Of a stretch of DNA of 64,000 nucleotides, positions 31,872 to 46,354 are shown piece by piece (position 1 is the stretch's first letter; each line of letters starts with the position of its first letter). The stretch is from Cryptomeria japonica (Eukaryota; Streptophyta; Pinopsida; Cupressales; Cupressaceae), in the NCBI RefSeq assembly GCF_030272615.1, contig NC_081409.1, forward strand, positions 531,525,791 to 531,589,790, in the 5' to 3' direction. The position numbers were made by a program, and so were the translations under genes. The notes beneath the pieces were generated by a model. The model did no database searches. It was given only the letters and a program-made list of their open reading frames with translations, and had not been told where the DNA came from.

Positions 31872-34303
31872 ACTATGGTGATAAATACTTCATATTATTT
31901 GTGGATGATTACTCAAGGATGATGTCAGTTATGTTTCTAAAAGAGAAATTAGAAGCTTTTCAAATGTTCAAATGGTATAAGGCAAGAGTTGAAAAAGAAA
32001 TAGGAAGATAGTTGAAATGTCTTAGATCTGATAGAGGAGGACAATTCATTTATGATGAATTTAACTTATTTTTCAATGATCATGGTATAAAGAGACAAGT
32101 GTCAGCACCAAGGACACCATAGCAAAATGGAATAGCTGAAAGAAGGAACAAATCAATTGTAGATTGTGCCAGAACTTTGATGATAGAAAATATAGTACCT
32201 CAAATATTTTGGAGAGAAGCAATAAGCACTGCAGTTTACACCTTGAACCGAGTACAACTGAAGAAAGGAACTATGAAGACACCTTATGAAATCTGGTATG
32301 ACAAGAAACCAAATGTAAGTTATTTTAAAATATTTGGAAGTAGATGTTATGTTCACAAAGATGATAGAAATGGAAAATTGGATCAGAAAAGCGAGGAAGG
32401 AACATTTCTTGGTTATTCCTCTAGGAGTAAAGCATTTAAATGTTTGATCAAATCATCTAAAAAAATTGTGGAAAGTGCAAATGCGAAAATTGATGAATTT
32501 GCAGAAAGGAATGATGAAGGAAACTCCAAAGAACCAAAAGATTATGAAGAGTTTGTACATGTACAACTGACAAGTCTTATTGAGAAAGCCAATGAAGAAA
32601 TTACTCAATTATCGAGTGATGAAGAAAATCATCCAGAGCCTACCAAGCCTATATTAGCAAAATATGTCAGAAGAAATCATGCATCAAGTTAGATTATAGG
32701 AGATAAGGATGCTCCAGTGATGAAAAGGAACAAACTGAGACACAACACATGTCTAATATCCGAATTTGAACCGAGGATAGTAAAAGAGGCTTTAAGCAAT
32801 GGAGGTTGGGTAAATGGTATGACAGAAGAGATTGATCAAATCAAGAAAAATGAAACATGGACACTGGTCCCAAGACCAAAAGAGAAAAATGTAATCGGTA
32901 CAAAGTGGATTTTCAGGAATAAGCTAAATGAAAAAGGTGAGGTCATTCAGAATAAAGCAAGGCTAGTTTGCAAAGGTTATGCTCAAGAAGAAGGAATAGA
33001 CTATGGAGAAACTTTTGCACCTATAGCAAGACTTGAAGGAGTAAGAACATTGTTGGCATATGCTGCTTACAAAAATTTCAAGGTATATCAAATGGATGTT
33101 AAATCTGCATTTTTGAATGGTATACTAGAAGAAGAAGTCTATATTGAACAACCTGAAGGATTTATTGAAGAGAAGAGTAAAGATCAAGTATGTAAGTTGA
33201 ACAAAGCTTTATATGGTCTAAAGAAAGCACCTAGAGCATGGTATGAAAGGCTGCACTCTTACTTATTAAAGATTGGATTTATGAGGACTAGTGAGAACAA
33301 CAACATGTATATGAAGAATGATTCGAATGGAATACTGATGTCAGCCATATTTGTTGATGATATTATTTTTTGTGGAAATGATTCTTTATGTAAGAACTTT
33401 GGAAATGAAATGTGCAAAGAATTTGAGATGTCATTAATCAGTGAGATAAAGTATTTTATAGGTTTACAAATACTGCAAATGAAAAATGGGATTTTCATTA
33501 CTCAATCCAAGTATATAAAGGAAATCTTGAAGAAATTTGGAATGGAGGATTCTAAACCTGTAAGTACTCCTATGACTACTAATTATAAACTATCAAAGAG
33601 TGATGAATCTGCATATGTTGATGAGACACTTTACCGATCTATGATTGGAAAGTTGCAATATGTAGTTCACAGTAGGCCTGATATAGCACATGTAGTAGGT
33701 ATAGCTGCAACATTTTCTGCAGATCCCAAAGAAACTCATATGATAGTAGTCAAGAGAATTTTCAGATATTTGAGAGGCACTGAAGATTATGGTCTACTAT
33801 ATGAAAAGAGGAATGATTTTGACTTAAAAGTCTATACTGATGTTGATTGGGCAGGAAATATTGATGACAGGAAAAGCACAAGCGGTGGAGCTTTCTTTTT
33901 GGGAGAAATACTAGTAAGTTGGCTTAGCAAGAAACAAGGATGCATTTAACATTCAACAACTGAATCTAAATATGTCGCTGCAGCATTGAATTGTACCAAT
34001 ATAGCATGAATCAAACAATTGTTGGAAGGAATGAATGAGACAGTTACCGGGCCATTAACTATATTTTGTGATAATACAAGTGCTATTAACATTTCAAAGA
34101 ATCCGGTAATGCACTCTAAGACAAAACACATCTCTATAAAGTATCATTATCTTAGAGAAGAAGTTCAAGAAAAGAATGCTGTGTTAGAATATGTTAGCAC
34201 AAAGGAACAAATCACAGACATCTTCACAAAGCCACTGCCAAGGGACACTTTTGAGTATCTTAGAAGTAAGTTAGGGGTCCTACCCCTATCTAGCACTCAC
34301 TGA
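31872..34303 (+). pseudogene. pol: copia-1 integrase, RT and RNase H
   Basis: All in one frame: integrase core (YFILFVDDYSRMMSVMF; CLRSDRGGQF; NGIAERRNKSIVD), reverse transcriptase from about 32770 ([68 protein letters not shown]), and RNase H ([40 protein letters not shown]), ending at TGA 34303. Five stops interrupt it: TAG at 32009, 32119 and 32690, TAA at 33947, and TGA near 34008. No frame shift is present over 2.4 kb. The 19 bases before 31872 are the right copy of the LINE duplication. The catalytic residues I can read are intact. Confidence 0.94.
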
Positions 34304-34634
34304 CAGAGTTCAGTGACATAATCAATTCTATGACTCCAAAGAATACTATTTGTAAGTTGATGCTGATTTACACACTTTAGAAGGATGTCTAAAGTTGTGT
34401 AGGAAATAGTGAATGAAGACAAGTTGCTCTGATCGAGATACATTTGTATATGATTGAACTACAAAGAAATTACTTCACAGGGGGAGTAATTATGGATTAG
34501 TCTTACTTTTGGCATTGTTGTCAAAGGGGGAGATGATTGTGTATAGCTCAAGGATAACAGGAGAAGAATAACAACAATTTGAATCAATTGGAATAAATCA
34601 AGTTGGTATTGCCATCAATGCGAAAGGGGGAGAT
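34304..34634 (+). promoter_or_regulatory. copia-1 3' UTR and polypurine tract
   Basis: This is the non-coding tail of copia-1. AAAGGGGGAGAT (34623-34634) lies immediately before the 3' LTR and is the plus-strand primer for cDNA synthesis. A similar purine-rich word, CAAAGGGGGAGAT, occurs near 34523 and may be a second internal tract. Confidence 0.85.
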
Positions 34635-36159
34635 TGTTGGCATTACAATAAGTTGGGAGATTGATGATATTGAGAAGGTTGTTGGAGATGAATGATTTAA
34701 TTGATAAAGGATGATTACTGTCTTAATATTATTATTTTGTCATTGATGTCAAGCAATTGATTTTCTGATTTAGTATGATGTTGCCATATCTTAAAAAGTA
34801 TGTTTTGATGAGTATAAAGATGTCGGTAAGTGACACAGAAAGAATGTGAAAATAAAGGGGAGTAATAAGTTATTCAATGGGCAACTATTACTGAGTTAGA
34901 TAGTGATGAGATTATAGTGTTTTGATTGTTTTGATATCCCATATATATGTATTTGAAGACTGAACAAGAAGGGGAAAATATTTCATGTAATAGAATGAGT
35001 AAAGGTTTGATACTATTCTATTTTACCGAGAAAGGAGCTAGTCGGTAAAATCCAAGGTTACCGGTGTCGGTTAATGAAAGAAAAAGTCACCGAGAAGATA
35101 ATGTCTACCGAGTAAAGTTTAGTATTAACCGAGTATCAACCGAGTAGTAATAGAATGCATTAAATAAGTGTATACATTATTAAATGAAGGATGCCAATGA
35201 GCTGGAGGTTTATTGAAGATAGGAATGTCGTGCAAGAAGTTTGTTAAGGATCAACGACAATTAAAATTCAAGAGTAAGATCTACAGCACAGATTGAATGG
35301 TCCTAACCAAGCACAAGTACCAAGAAAGGTATACAAGTTTCAAGGCAAGATAAAACATTTTTCAGATCGAAGGATACAATGAACCTAGTCAAGTTTGAAG
35401 ATCTGATGGCTAAGATTAATCATGGGAAATGTGATTAAGGAGATTAAGCGGTTGGGAATTGCTTATAAATAAAGTAATGTTGTTGAAAAAAAAAGCAAGC
35501 AAACTGAAGCACAATGACGCTACAGAAGTGATTACCGAGTATAGAAGATTGAAGATCTGATTGAAGAATAGATTGAGAAGCCCAGCAAGGAGAAAGATAA
35601 GTCTTATGACAAGATTATCTTGAGCACATTGAGCACATAGAATCTGCTTTAACATTTTAGATGTGAAGTTGCAGATACATTTTACTATTGTTATTTATTT
35701 TTGTAAGTGACAGGAAATCTCTTAACCAAGTGGACTTAACAGTCTTATTTGTAAATCCTCTTGGAAGGTAACATTCTGAATGAGTGTTTGAAATCCTTTG
35801 ACAAGGTCACTTCTAACAAAGTGAAGATTCTAACAGATCTGAGGGAAATCCCTTGACCGGGTCACATCTAGCAATGTGTATGTAATCTTTAACAGGATTT
35901 GCTTTTAACCGAGCATACTCTAGAAGAGTATATTTTCCTGTGGGCCCGAAATCCCACAGTGGTTTTTCCCTATTAGGGTTTCCACGTTAAATCTGGTGTC
36001 AAATGTGATTTAATGTTTCATGTTTATCTGTTTATGAGTTTGAATGATTTACAGTCATAAGTTGCATATCAAGTAAATGCTACCGAGGTTGAATCTGATT
36101 AGAGTAATTATTATTGAGGTTATCTGATTCACCCCCCCCCCCCTCTCATCTAACTAACA
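34635..36159 (+). repeat. copia-1 3' LTR
   Basis: 1,525 bp, TGTTGGCATT to CTAACTAACA, nearly identical to 6296-7815 with scattered single-base differences and a longer C-run near 36132-36143. TATA box at 35464-35471; conserved block GTGGTTTTTCCC at 35959-35970. Confidence 0.95.
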
Positions 36160-36164
36160 TAAAC

Positions 36165-36563
36165 CTCATAAGAGATCCATTAAGTTTGGAAAGTCATCCA
36201 AACTAGCACCTCGATTTGTAGGAACTTTTGAAGTACTTAAAGTGGTTAACCCGTTGTCTACAAGATTTCTCTACCACCAGCTCTTGTCCAGTTGCATAAT
36301 TTTTTTCATGTTTCTTATTTAAATAAGTACATAGAAGGGTTTAAACATTTTTGGATTAGAATGCATTGTAGGTTCAGGATTCAAGAGTGGTAATGATCGA
36401 GCCTCTTAGAGTGCTCGAAATAGGTAGGCTCCACCTACATAATAAGGAGGTTATGCATTACAAGGTCCAATGGGACCAATATGCTGAGGACAATGATACT
36501 TGGGAGGATTTTAATGAGATCTATTAGAAATTTCCTCATTTGTTTAGTGATACTACTATTTGA
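36165..36563 (+). pseudogene. Chromovirus integrase C-terminus and chromodomain
   Basis: The outer gypsy frame resumes after copia-1: HKRSIKFGKSSKLAPRFVG, the C-terminal GPY-like region (reading FVGTFEVLKVVNPLSTRF), then after a shift EPLRVLEIGRLHLHNKEV and QWDQYAEDNDTWEDF. The last block matches the chromodomain that targets chromoviral integrases to marked chromatin. Its aromatic and acidic pattern (YKVQW...TWEDF) is preserved. The stop is at 36561-36563. Confidence 0.88.
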
Positions 36564-36645
36564 AAAGAAAACTTATTTAAAATATATGTTTTGATACTAT
36601 GTTTTTATACTCAATACACTTCAATCATCGAGGAGAATGATTCTT

Positions 36646-37275
36646 AAGGGGGGGATATGTTACATCCCAATTTTTGCTTATTATTTCATTCTACTTTTGA
36701 TTAGTATTTACTTTTAACTTTTATGTTAATAGGAGAGAATTGCTATGAACTTGGATGAATCATCATTTATGACGTATTATGTTATGTAATGTGATTTAGA
36801 TGCTTGCATTCGAAGATTATTAAGAAGTTCTTTATGTGTTGAATTTGAATTGCATATACTATTATTAAAAGTTCTTATCATGGATTTTGATGTTTGGAAT
36901 GTAAATAGACTAACTACGTGATTGGTTATAAAAGTGTTATTCAAGAAGGAACTTGTTGGGTACACCCTATCAAAAGAGGAGGGAGAGTATCATCCGAGAG
37001 AGGAGTATGGACAAAGGGAAAATGTGTCAATGTTGTCTTGAGACCTTCATCCACACTTAAGTTGCATTGGCCATGAGTAAGTGTCACAATTAGTTTATGA
37101 TAGGTCAATTCCGTTTTGTAAATTGCCATCATTAAACCCTAGCGTTTGACCTTGTGTTGGTGTTTTTGTTTGCATTGAATATTTCCTTTGTTATTACATA
37201 TAACTATAGTGATCTTATCACCTTTTTGATGAACTATTATATGTACACATATATTAAAAGTGTATATGAATGTGA
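36646..37275 (+). repeat. Chromovirus polypurine tract and 3' LTR (partial)
   Basis: AAGGGGGGGA (36646-36655) is the polypurine tract, and the LTR begins at 36658 with TGTTACATCCC. The LTR continues for several hundred bases of ordinary AT-rich sequence and merges into simple repeats near 37276. Its 3' end and target duplication cannot be fixed, and no 5' partner is in the window. Confidence 0.75.
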
Positions 37276-37425
37276 CTATATATATATATTTGTGAATGTA
37301 TATAGTAATATATCTTATTGCTTTTTGAAGGTATCAGGATTGCAAAGTGGTATATATATATATATTTGTGAATGTATATAGTAATATATCTTATTTCTTT
37401 TTGAAGGTATCAGGTTTACAAAATG
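37276..37425 (+). repeat. Direct duplication of about 75 bp
   Basis: Two near-identical copies (37276-37349 and 37350-37425) each begin with a TA run, then TTTGTGAATGTATATAG, and end GAAGGTATCAGG plus a short tail. Slippage or unequal exchange between the TA runs is the likely origin. The duplicated unit may come from the end of the chromovirus LTR. Confidence 0.85.
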
Positions 37426-39640
<2,215 letters not shown>

Positions 39641-42379
39641 AATTCTGAAGATGAATTGACCCTATTCGCCCGAAGAGCAGTGAAAATTGTTCCAACAATT
39701 GGAGATATTATAGTGAAGCGACAATCTTCCTCTGCTTTTGAGAGGGGCATCTCTCTCGTATGATCGGGGTATTTGGGATTTTTGTGTACTTTTTACCTAA
39801 AAGTACAAAAATGAGACAAAACTAAACTAAAGAAAGGTTAATAACCGAAAACCCAATGGCGGACATACGAACACCAAATAGGATTTCACAAATGATGATA
39901 GATACAAAGGGGGTTTAATCACAAAACAAGTTTTAACTTGTATTGATGATGAAAGAAGGATGACATATCTCAACATACGAAGAGATGAGTAACTCTAGTA
40001 CATCCAAACCAAGATACCAAAGCTTGATTGTGTTCCATTACATCAATTACATGAATTATAAGCATTCCAATAGATGACAAATGATTTTCACATAGACAAA
40101 AGATATCACCAATTTGACACACGAAAAATCAGGAATAATAACTCAAGAAGCACATCTAGAACATACGAGCTAAATGCATCCTTTATTATTTCCATGAAAT
40201 TATACAATCTCAAGAACTCTTCTATACAAAGTGTAAACACAAAAGTCATCAAACTATTTCTCTAATAATTTCTCCATAGTCACCCCCCTGTAAGAGTCTC
40301 CCTTTTACAAATGAAACATCCTTGCATTTATAGGCTTTAGAAGATAACTACTTTGCAACCACTTGGAATAACCACCTAGGATAACCACTTAGAGAAACTT
40401 CCTAAAATGGTTACTTAGAATAACTACCTAAGTGAACTCTTAGAGTAACTACTAAACTGAAGACAAGTTAGGATTTACCTAACTATTACAAAAATCAAGT
40501 CCAAATTCTAACTTAGTTACAACAAGTGACTTAAGTCACTTTTACAAATGAGAATTTGAAGAAAGATAAGATTATTGATCTTGCTGACGTGGTTTGCAAT
40601 CTTCACTTGTTTTTCCTTTGATAATTTTTGAAGACCTTCCTGGAACTTACCACTATTTGAAGTTTTCCTCTTTGTTGCATAACACAAATTGGGGAACATT
40701 TCACTTTACATTTCAAATCCTACAATCTTTGAAATAGCCGATACTCTTTGACTTTCCAACATGTGTAATGCCATTTCATCATAAATCTCAATAACTTTAC
40801 ATCAACATACACATTAGAATACTTAGTTTTGAGAGATCTGCACTGAATAACAAACCCATATCCCTCAATACTTTCAAATGTTAAGAAATGATGCCCACTA
40901 TTAATAACCAAAGCTGAAAATAAACCCTTAGGCTTTGCATCCTCTAAAGAAAGATAAATAGAAAAAATTTACACTTTTGAATATGGAATAAGTCATGTCC
41001 ATGCAGTAATGTTCCCGCGGCTCAAGAAAGGGAATGCTAAACAAGAGTATTTCCTCATGCCATGGATGCAAATTCAAAAATATTTGACATCAACCTTTAA
41101 CCTTCGCTGATAGATCACCATCCTTAGGAAGATGCCCAAGATCAACATACCAGCAGTTGTCCCAACCTTTGCATTTGATCTCTGAAATGGAAGTCCCTAT
41201 TATTTAAAATGTCCCTGAACTTGAAGACTAATGAAAAATATGGGTAAATCCAATTGTATGTTTAATGTAAAATCCATTTCTATTATTCACATATCTGTAA
41301 TCATTCACATTCCATGAATGACAACTCAAAGAATTGTATCCATTGAAATTAAAGTGGTCTTTTTTGACTTGTGATCAACATATTTTAGATAATACTTTGA
41401 GGAATCCTACCAAGTCAAATCTTTTATCCCCTTGATTCTTCCCATGCCCAAATAGAAAATATGAATTTCCATTTCTTGACTTCACAAGAGCACGTAGTGG
41501 CTGCTACCCCAAATATTTTAATTTTTTAAAAAATTTGGTAGCACTCATTAAGAATAACTCCTTTAATGCATCAATTCGAACTGCAACATGACGTTTATGA
41601 GCTTTTGATGTCACCATTACTAGAACTGTATCAAGTGCATTCAAGTTGGCCAAAGGATTATCTTTCACTAAAACCGTATCAATTGCCACTTTATTGACCA
41701 TTGTGCATGTCTTCCGTGCCATGGATGTCTATACACATTATTATGGTGCAAGTCTTTTTTTATATTGTTTCATGTAGCATCATCCGCAATATTCAAACAC
41801 ACAAGAATAATTTTGTCCACGTGCCTCTTCTTGAAGGTTTCAAAGACTTCTCATTGAATTCATCATGTGTCCATTATGCAACCATCTTGATGGGGTGTAT
41901 GGATTGGATCAACATCACATATAGAAACACAAACACACAAAAAATTAAATACATTGAAATTGTCATTGGCTGCGACACTAAAACATAATTTTATTACTTG
42001 ATACAAAACCATAATATGATGCCTTTATATATAGAGGTCTTTGGAAAATTCTAGAAACTTTTTGAAAACATCTTAGGTCTTTCTAGACATTAGACCAACA
42101 TGCTCAAAATAAAAGTATCTAATATTTTCTTCCATTTAACCTTATCCCTTGTTGATTCTAGAACATTCCATTCTTATATAGTTTCTATTTACAAAATATC
42201 AATTTCAATATTTTTTTTTCATTTAATTAATTTCCTTTTAGGTGGGATAAATTATATATGCCAACACATTTCACAAGCCTGTATATGTTCCCACATTTGT
42301 ATGCATGTTTGCTAGAGCATTTGCAATGATCATATCTATCGAAAACTCTCCATCTATTATATTTGACAGATATCCATAC
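39641..42379. other. No recognised gene; possible LTR-like segment
   Basis: AT-rich unique sequence. A minus-strand CTATAAATGC (about 40325-40335), followed downstream by GGAGACTCTTACAGG, has the look of an LTR core promoter, but no ends or partner were found. A minus-strand open stretch of 72 codons (41722-41504) has no family resemblance I can name. Confidence 0.5.
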
Positions 42380-43340
42380 CTCATCTTAGCACAAATCAAT
42401 TTGATTTTCTATATATCCTATAATTCACGTGTTTCATGAGATGCCATCTCTTCACAACATTGAGTCAACCACACATTGCATGTTTATTTACGCCACCATT
42501 CCAAACAATAATATCTGGCAAACATCCCTTTACCATTATACTTAGATGAACATCCTTTCACTATTCTCAAGCTACCATTATACTTAGATGCTAACAAAGG
42601 TTACAAAATTTGGCTTTACACTCGCCAATTGCATCTACTTCAAGTTTCTAAAACTCTTTCAAGAAATGGTTGTGTATGTCTTCCTGTGATTACTCTATTC
42701 ACTATGACATCTCTTTTAGGCATGCCATCGAACAGTTCTACACTTCCATATTTTGCACGCATTTTGACCAAAGCATTGCCAACTTTAATATCTGACAAAA
42801 ATATATCAATCAATATATGCTTTGAAGGATGTTCCTAACTATCATTTAATAAGATGACATATCGTTGAGAATTTTATCAAAATATTCTTGTGCCATGGCT
42901 ATGTTTCCACACGTTGCATCTCTCAAGAACTTCTTAACACATTTACTAGTAGTCATTACGCCATGAAGTGATATCTCTTTGAGACTTTTGTGAAACAGTT
43001 TTCATGCCTGTAGATGTGATCTAACACTGCATTCTATGAGATGACATCTAATTGATGCTTTCTGTCAACCAATTTAGGTGCTTGTCTATGTTTCCATTGC
43101 CTCACAGACATAATGAAAATATCTGACAAGAATCTCAAATTCATTACACTTTGGTAGACGTTCATATGCTGTTTCAGAACTTTTGGTTCATCCATTTCTT
43201 GTAGATGCCACAACTTGCACTCACATCATGTCACGAGACCACATTTTTTTGAGGCATTCGTACAAGCAATTCTCGAGAATCTTCTACGCTTGGCATGAAA
43301 TGCATTTTCTTGAAAGTTTCTAAAGTCTTCGCTATGAATT
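42380..43340 (-). pseudogene. Second decayed PPR gene
   Basis: On the minus strand the sequence reads, in changing frames, HAKRRR then RELLVRMPQKNVVS (about 43300-43225), KSQRDITSWRND (about 42990-42955), and DIKVGNALVKMRAKYGSVE followed by LFDGMPKRDVI (about 42800-42695). It then reads ASVKPNFVTF (about 42640-42600) and DIIVWNGGVNKHAMCG (about 42475-42430). These are PLS-type PPR repeats in the right order, with stops, shifts and a two-codon deletion inside one motif. It resembles the PPR debris at 1440-1545 in wording (SDIKVxNALVxM). Both probably descend from a large local family of PPR pseudogenes. Confidence 0.82.
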
Positions 43341-45080
43341 TGCACACAATCCTTTGATGAAGTAGTTATCTATAAGTAGTTATTATAACTACCTCCTCTT
43401 TGGCCTTCAAAAACAAGAAACTCCCTTTGTAGACGATTTGTGAAAGTTGGCCAACTTGCCGATAAATTCAAATATTGATTGTGTTTGAAGGGCGACTTTT
43501 AAAACAAACCAACAACTTTCCTCATTTTATGGCCTTTATGAGTTCAACAACTTGTGTAAGTTTTAAAAGTATCTGACTTGGCTGACATAACTTAGACCAA
43601 CTTACCAACTTAGCCAAACCAACGATAGTTATTTCTTCATCGGTCTTCATAAGTTATTTTGAAATTCTATCCGTAACTTGTGAGTCTTGGGCAAAACATC
43701 AATTTGTATTAACTTGAAACTCATTATTCTCCTTATTGGCATTCTAAACAAATTTGAGCAACTATGTGAAAGGACCAATCCATACACTTAGCAATGTTTT
43801 AGCTCATTTACAAATTATGGGTGATTTGAAGAATATCCACAAGTTCATCGATATTTTGATTATTTGTTGAACTTAGTGAGATAACCTATTTAATGGCTCC
43901 TTCACTTTGGTGGAAATAAGAATATCCATAACTTTATTTAATTTATTAAATAGCTGATGAGATAGGAGACCTTTCAAATTGACAACTATTGCACACAAGA
44001 TTTTAAATGCCAATTTTTTTAAAAATTGCTGTTTAAAAATAGGGGTAACAAGAAACTAACCATCTAATATGCAAATAGAGACAATTTTTTTAAAAACATC
44101 TCCTAATACAACATGTGCAATTAACTACTCATATACATTTAACATCCAATTACAAAATATACATGTATCCATCATAAACATAGTAAAAAATCATAATCAT
44201 ATAATCTCATTAGACAAGCCGAAATAAACACAACTCACAACATCTATCCCTTGGGTATGTCAACGTCATTACTTACAATCTTCATTATGAACAAATCAAC
44301 ATAAGTATAATATCATAAATTACTAGCATAATACAAAGCATTCTAACTCAACTAACATTTCTCTCTTTTCATGCATACTTAAAATGCCACACTAATCTAT
44401 CTATCATGATTCCATTCCTAACAATGCATATGTCATTAACCCCTTAGTGTAGTGTCCCTCCTAGACTTGTCTTTTGATTTATGCCTCAATATACTTGATT
44501 TGACTCTTATGTGCTGTTTTGATTCATGTTTATGACTATATATATGCTTAGATTCTATGAATGATGATAGATATTTTATATTGACATATGTTATATGATG
44601 ACTCTTATGGATGATTGACATATCTTGGATTATGATGATGATGAATTTACTTGATGATCTTATATGTGCTCATGGTTCATGATAGATTTGATGATATTAT
44701 GGTTATGCTAACCCTATTCCATGATTATGATGATGGAACTGATGATATAATGATTGTGATTGTCTTCATGATAGGGACGATGTCATACTACTCATTGCAA
44801 GCATGATATGACATTGTGATTCTTTATCACTTGCTTGATTATTTATGATATATGTTATTGTATATGTTGTATCAAGGTTATTGGTAATTGCAGGATTGCA
44901 GGATTGCAGGTACCAGAAATCGACTCCACTTGGTCTCATAGGTTTGAGCATGTCTTATCCCAATGGCAAGTTGTTGGAGATGGCATAAGTTTCCTTCCTT
45001 ACACTCTAGGTCTAAGTTGGTACCCTAATCAGTCTAGTATCTTAGTTGAGTTGTCTCGTGGCACTTTGCAGTGTGTTGTT
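43341..45080. other. No recognised gene; disrupted at 45080 by copia-2
   Basis: AT-rich sequence with an ATGATG-rich stretch (about 44560-44780) and a GGATTGCA triplication near 44890-44912. Excision of copia-2 joins TGTGTTGTT (45080) to AGACCCTTGTGTAGG (52126), so this and 52126 onward were one continuous stretch, possibly a gypsy LTR or its neighbourhood. Confidence 0.5.
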
Positions 45081-46296
45081 TGTTGGCCATTTGGTGGAAT
45101 TGATTATGTGTTGCATTGATGTTTTGTCATTGATGTCAACACTAGCTGTTTGGATGCTTTACCAACACCCTTCTCATCCTGGTAGGTTAAGTGGTTTCTA
45201 GTTAACTTGGATCCAGTATGATCTGATAGGCTCCGGTATAGTCTGGTGATAGAATTGGCTTGTTCATGATACTTATACTCATATTTGGTCAATTGGTTTT
45301 GGTCTGGTGATTGGATGCTATCTTGCTTGCTTAGAAGATTGGTTTTTGGTTTTGGCAAGGGTTTCGTTGGCAGATCTTTTTATGGAGATCTTTGATGAAT
45401 TGCATAAGTGGTGTTGGTGCAACTTTTGATAGAGTTTCAGGATGCTTTTGGTGATCATGTTTGAGAATTGGTGTTTGGAGATCATTGCTGAAGCATGTGG
45501 ACCTATACTTAGCCCCGGTTGATCTAGGTTATGGAGCGACTTTAATGTAACGTGTGGATAGGACCTATTGATATATTTTTCAGGATGTCTTATGTGTTGA
45601 TATTACTTGTTTGGTCTAAGGGTGACATGGTTTGTAATTATGTAATTGGTTTATTGTCTGGTGGACGACTTGATTGATTATGGTCGAAGGTTTGTATAAA
45701 TAAATGTAAGATCTCATTGTAGATCATAATGGTTAATGAAAGAGGTTATGGTCAAGGAATATAATGTGCGAATAATGTAATATCATTTAGGTAGAGGAGT
45801 TGGTTGATCATTGGAGATTGAATTGGGTTTATGTAAAAGGATTTAGTCCTCTGGTATTGAGCTTAATTGGAACTATACTCAAGCATAGGATGTTATCTTT
45901 TGCAGTTCAACACTTCTCTGGATTGTAGTATGGATTTATATGTAGTTATTGAGGCTCCTTTTGTGTTGATCAACGTGCTCTAGACTGTTGGCCTTCCTAA
46001 AAGTGCAGGCCCCTTCATTGTAATTCACATACTTACTGCAAAAGTATTATCTGACTGTGGGTAGGATTCCCACCGTGGTTTTTCCCTTTACCGGGTTTTC
46101 CACGTACAAATCTTGGTGTTGTATGGATGGCTTTTATTCTGTGATTATTGTTTATGCTTAATTGATTAACTGCCACTCCAGTATTATTGTTTTGGGTTCT
46201 GGTATTAAAGTTTTAATTGCTGAATGTTCCTGTAATCTATGACAACTGATTCACCCCCCCTCTTAGTTGTCTTCCAGTTATCTAAACTGTTTAACA
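45081..46296 (+). repeat. copia-2 5' LTR
   Basis: 1,216 bp, TGTTGGCC to TTTAACA. TATA box TATAAATAAA at 45695-45704; conserved block GTGGTTTTTCCC at 46075-46086, C-run at about 46254-46260. Confidence 0.95.
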
Positions 46297-46298
46297 AT

Positions 46299-46310
46299 TG
46301 GTATCAGAGC
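46299..46310 (+). promoter_or_regulatory. copia-2 primer-binding site (tRNA-iMet)
   Basis: TGGTATCAGAGC starts two bases after the 5' LTR, identical to the copia-1 site. Confidence 0.95.
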
Positions 46311-46354
46311 TTTGGTCCTCTCTACAAATAGATTAACCTCTTGAGGAAGATCCT

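Larger units (their letters stand above)
6296..36159 (+). mobile_element. Ty1/copia element copia-1, with two insertions
   Basis: It begins TGTTGGCATT and ends CTAACTAACA. The left TSD is GAAAC (6291-6295) and the right copy is TAAAC (36160-36164), one mismatch. Across it the chromovirus frame rejoins in phase (RVK to HKRSIKFGKSS). The element's own length is about 7.6 kb once the gag-only element (9269-17093) and the LINE (17448-31852) with their duplications are removed. Gene order is LTR, tRNA-iMet primer site, gag, CCHC knuckle, protease, integrase, reverse transcriptase, RNase H, purine tract, LTR, which is standard for Ty1/copia. Only a few in-frame stops separate it from an intact frame, and its two LTRs are very alike, so it is fairly young although it is the host of the other layers. 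Confidence 0.95.

Noticed and set aside
39641-40560. Solo LTR with a minus-strand TATA box
   Set aside because: Only a TATA-like word was found; no TG...CA borders with a duplication and no second copy in the window.
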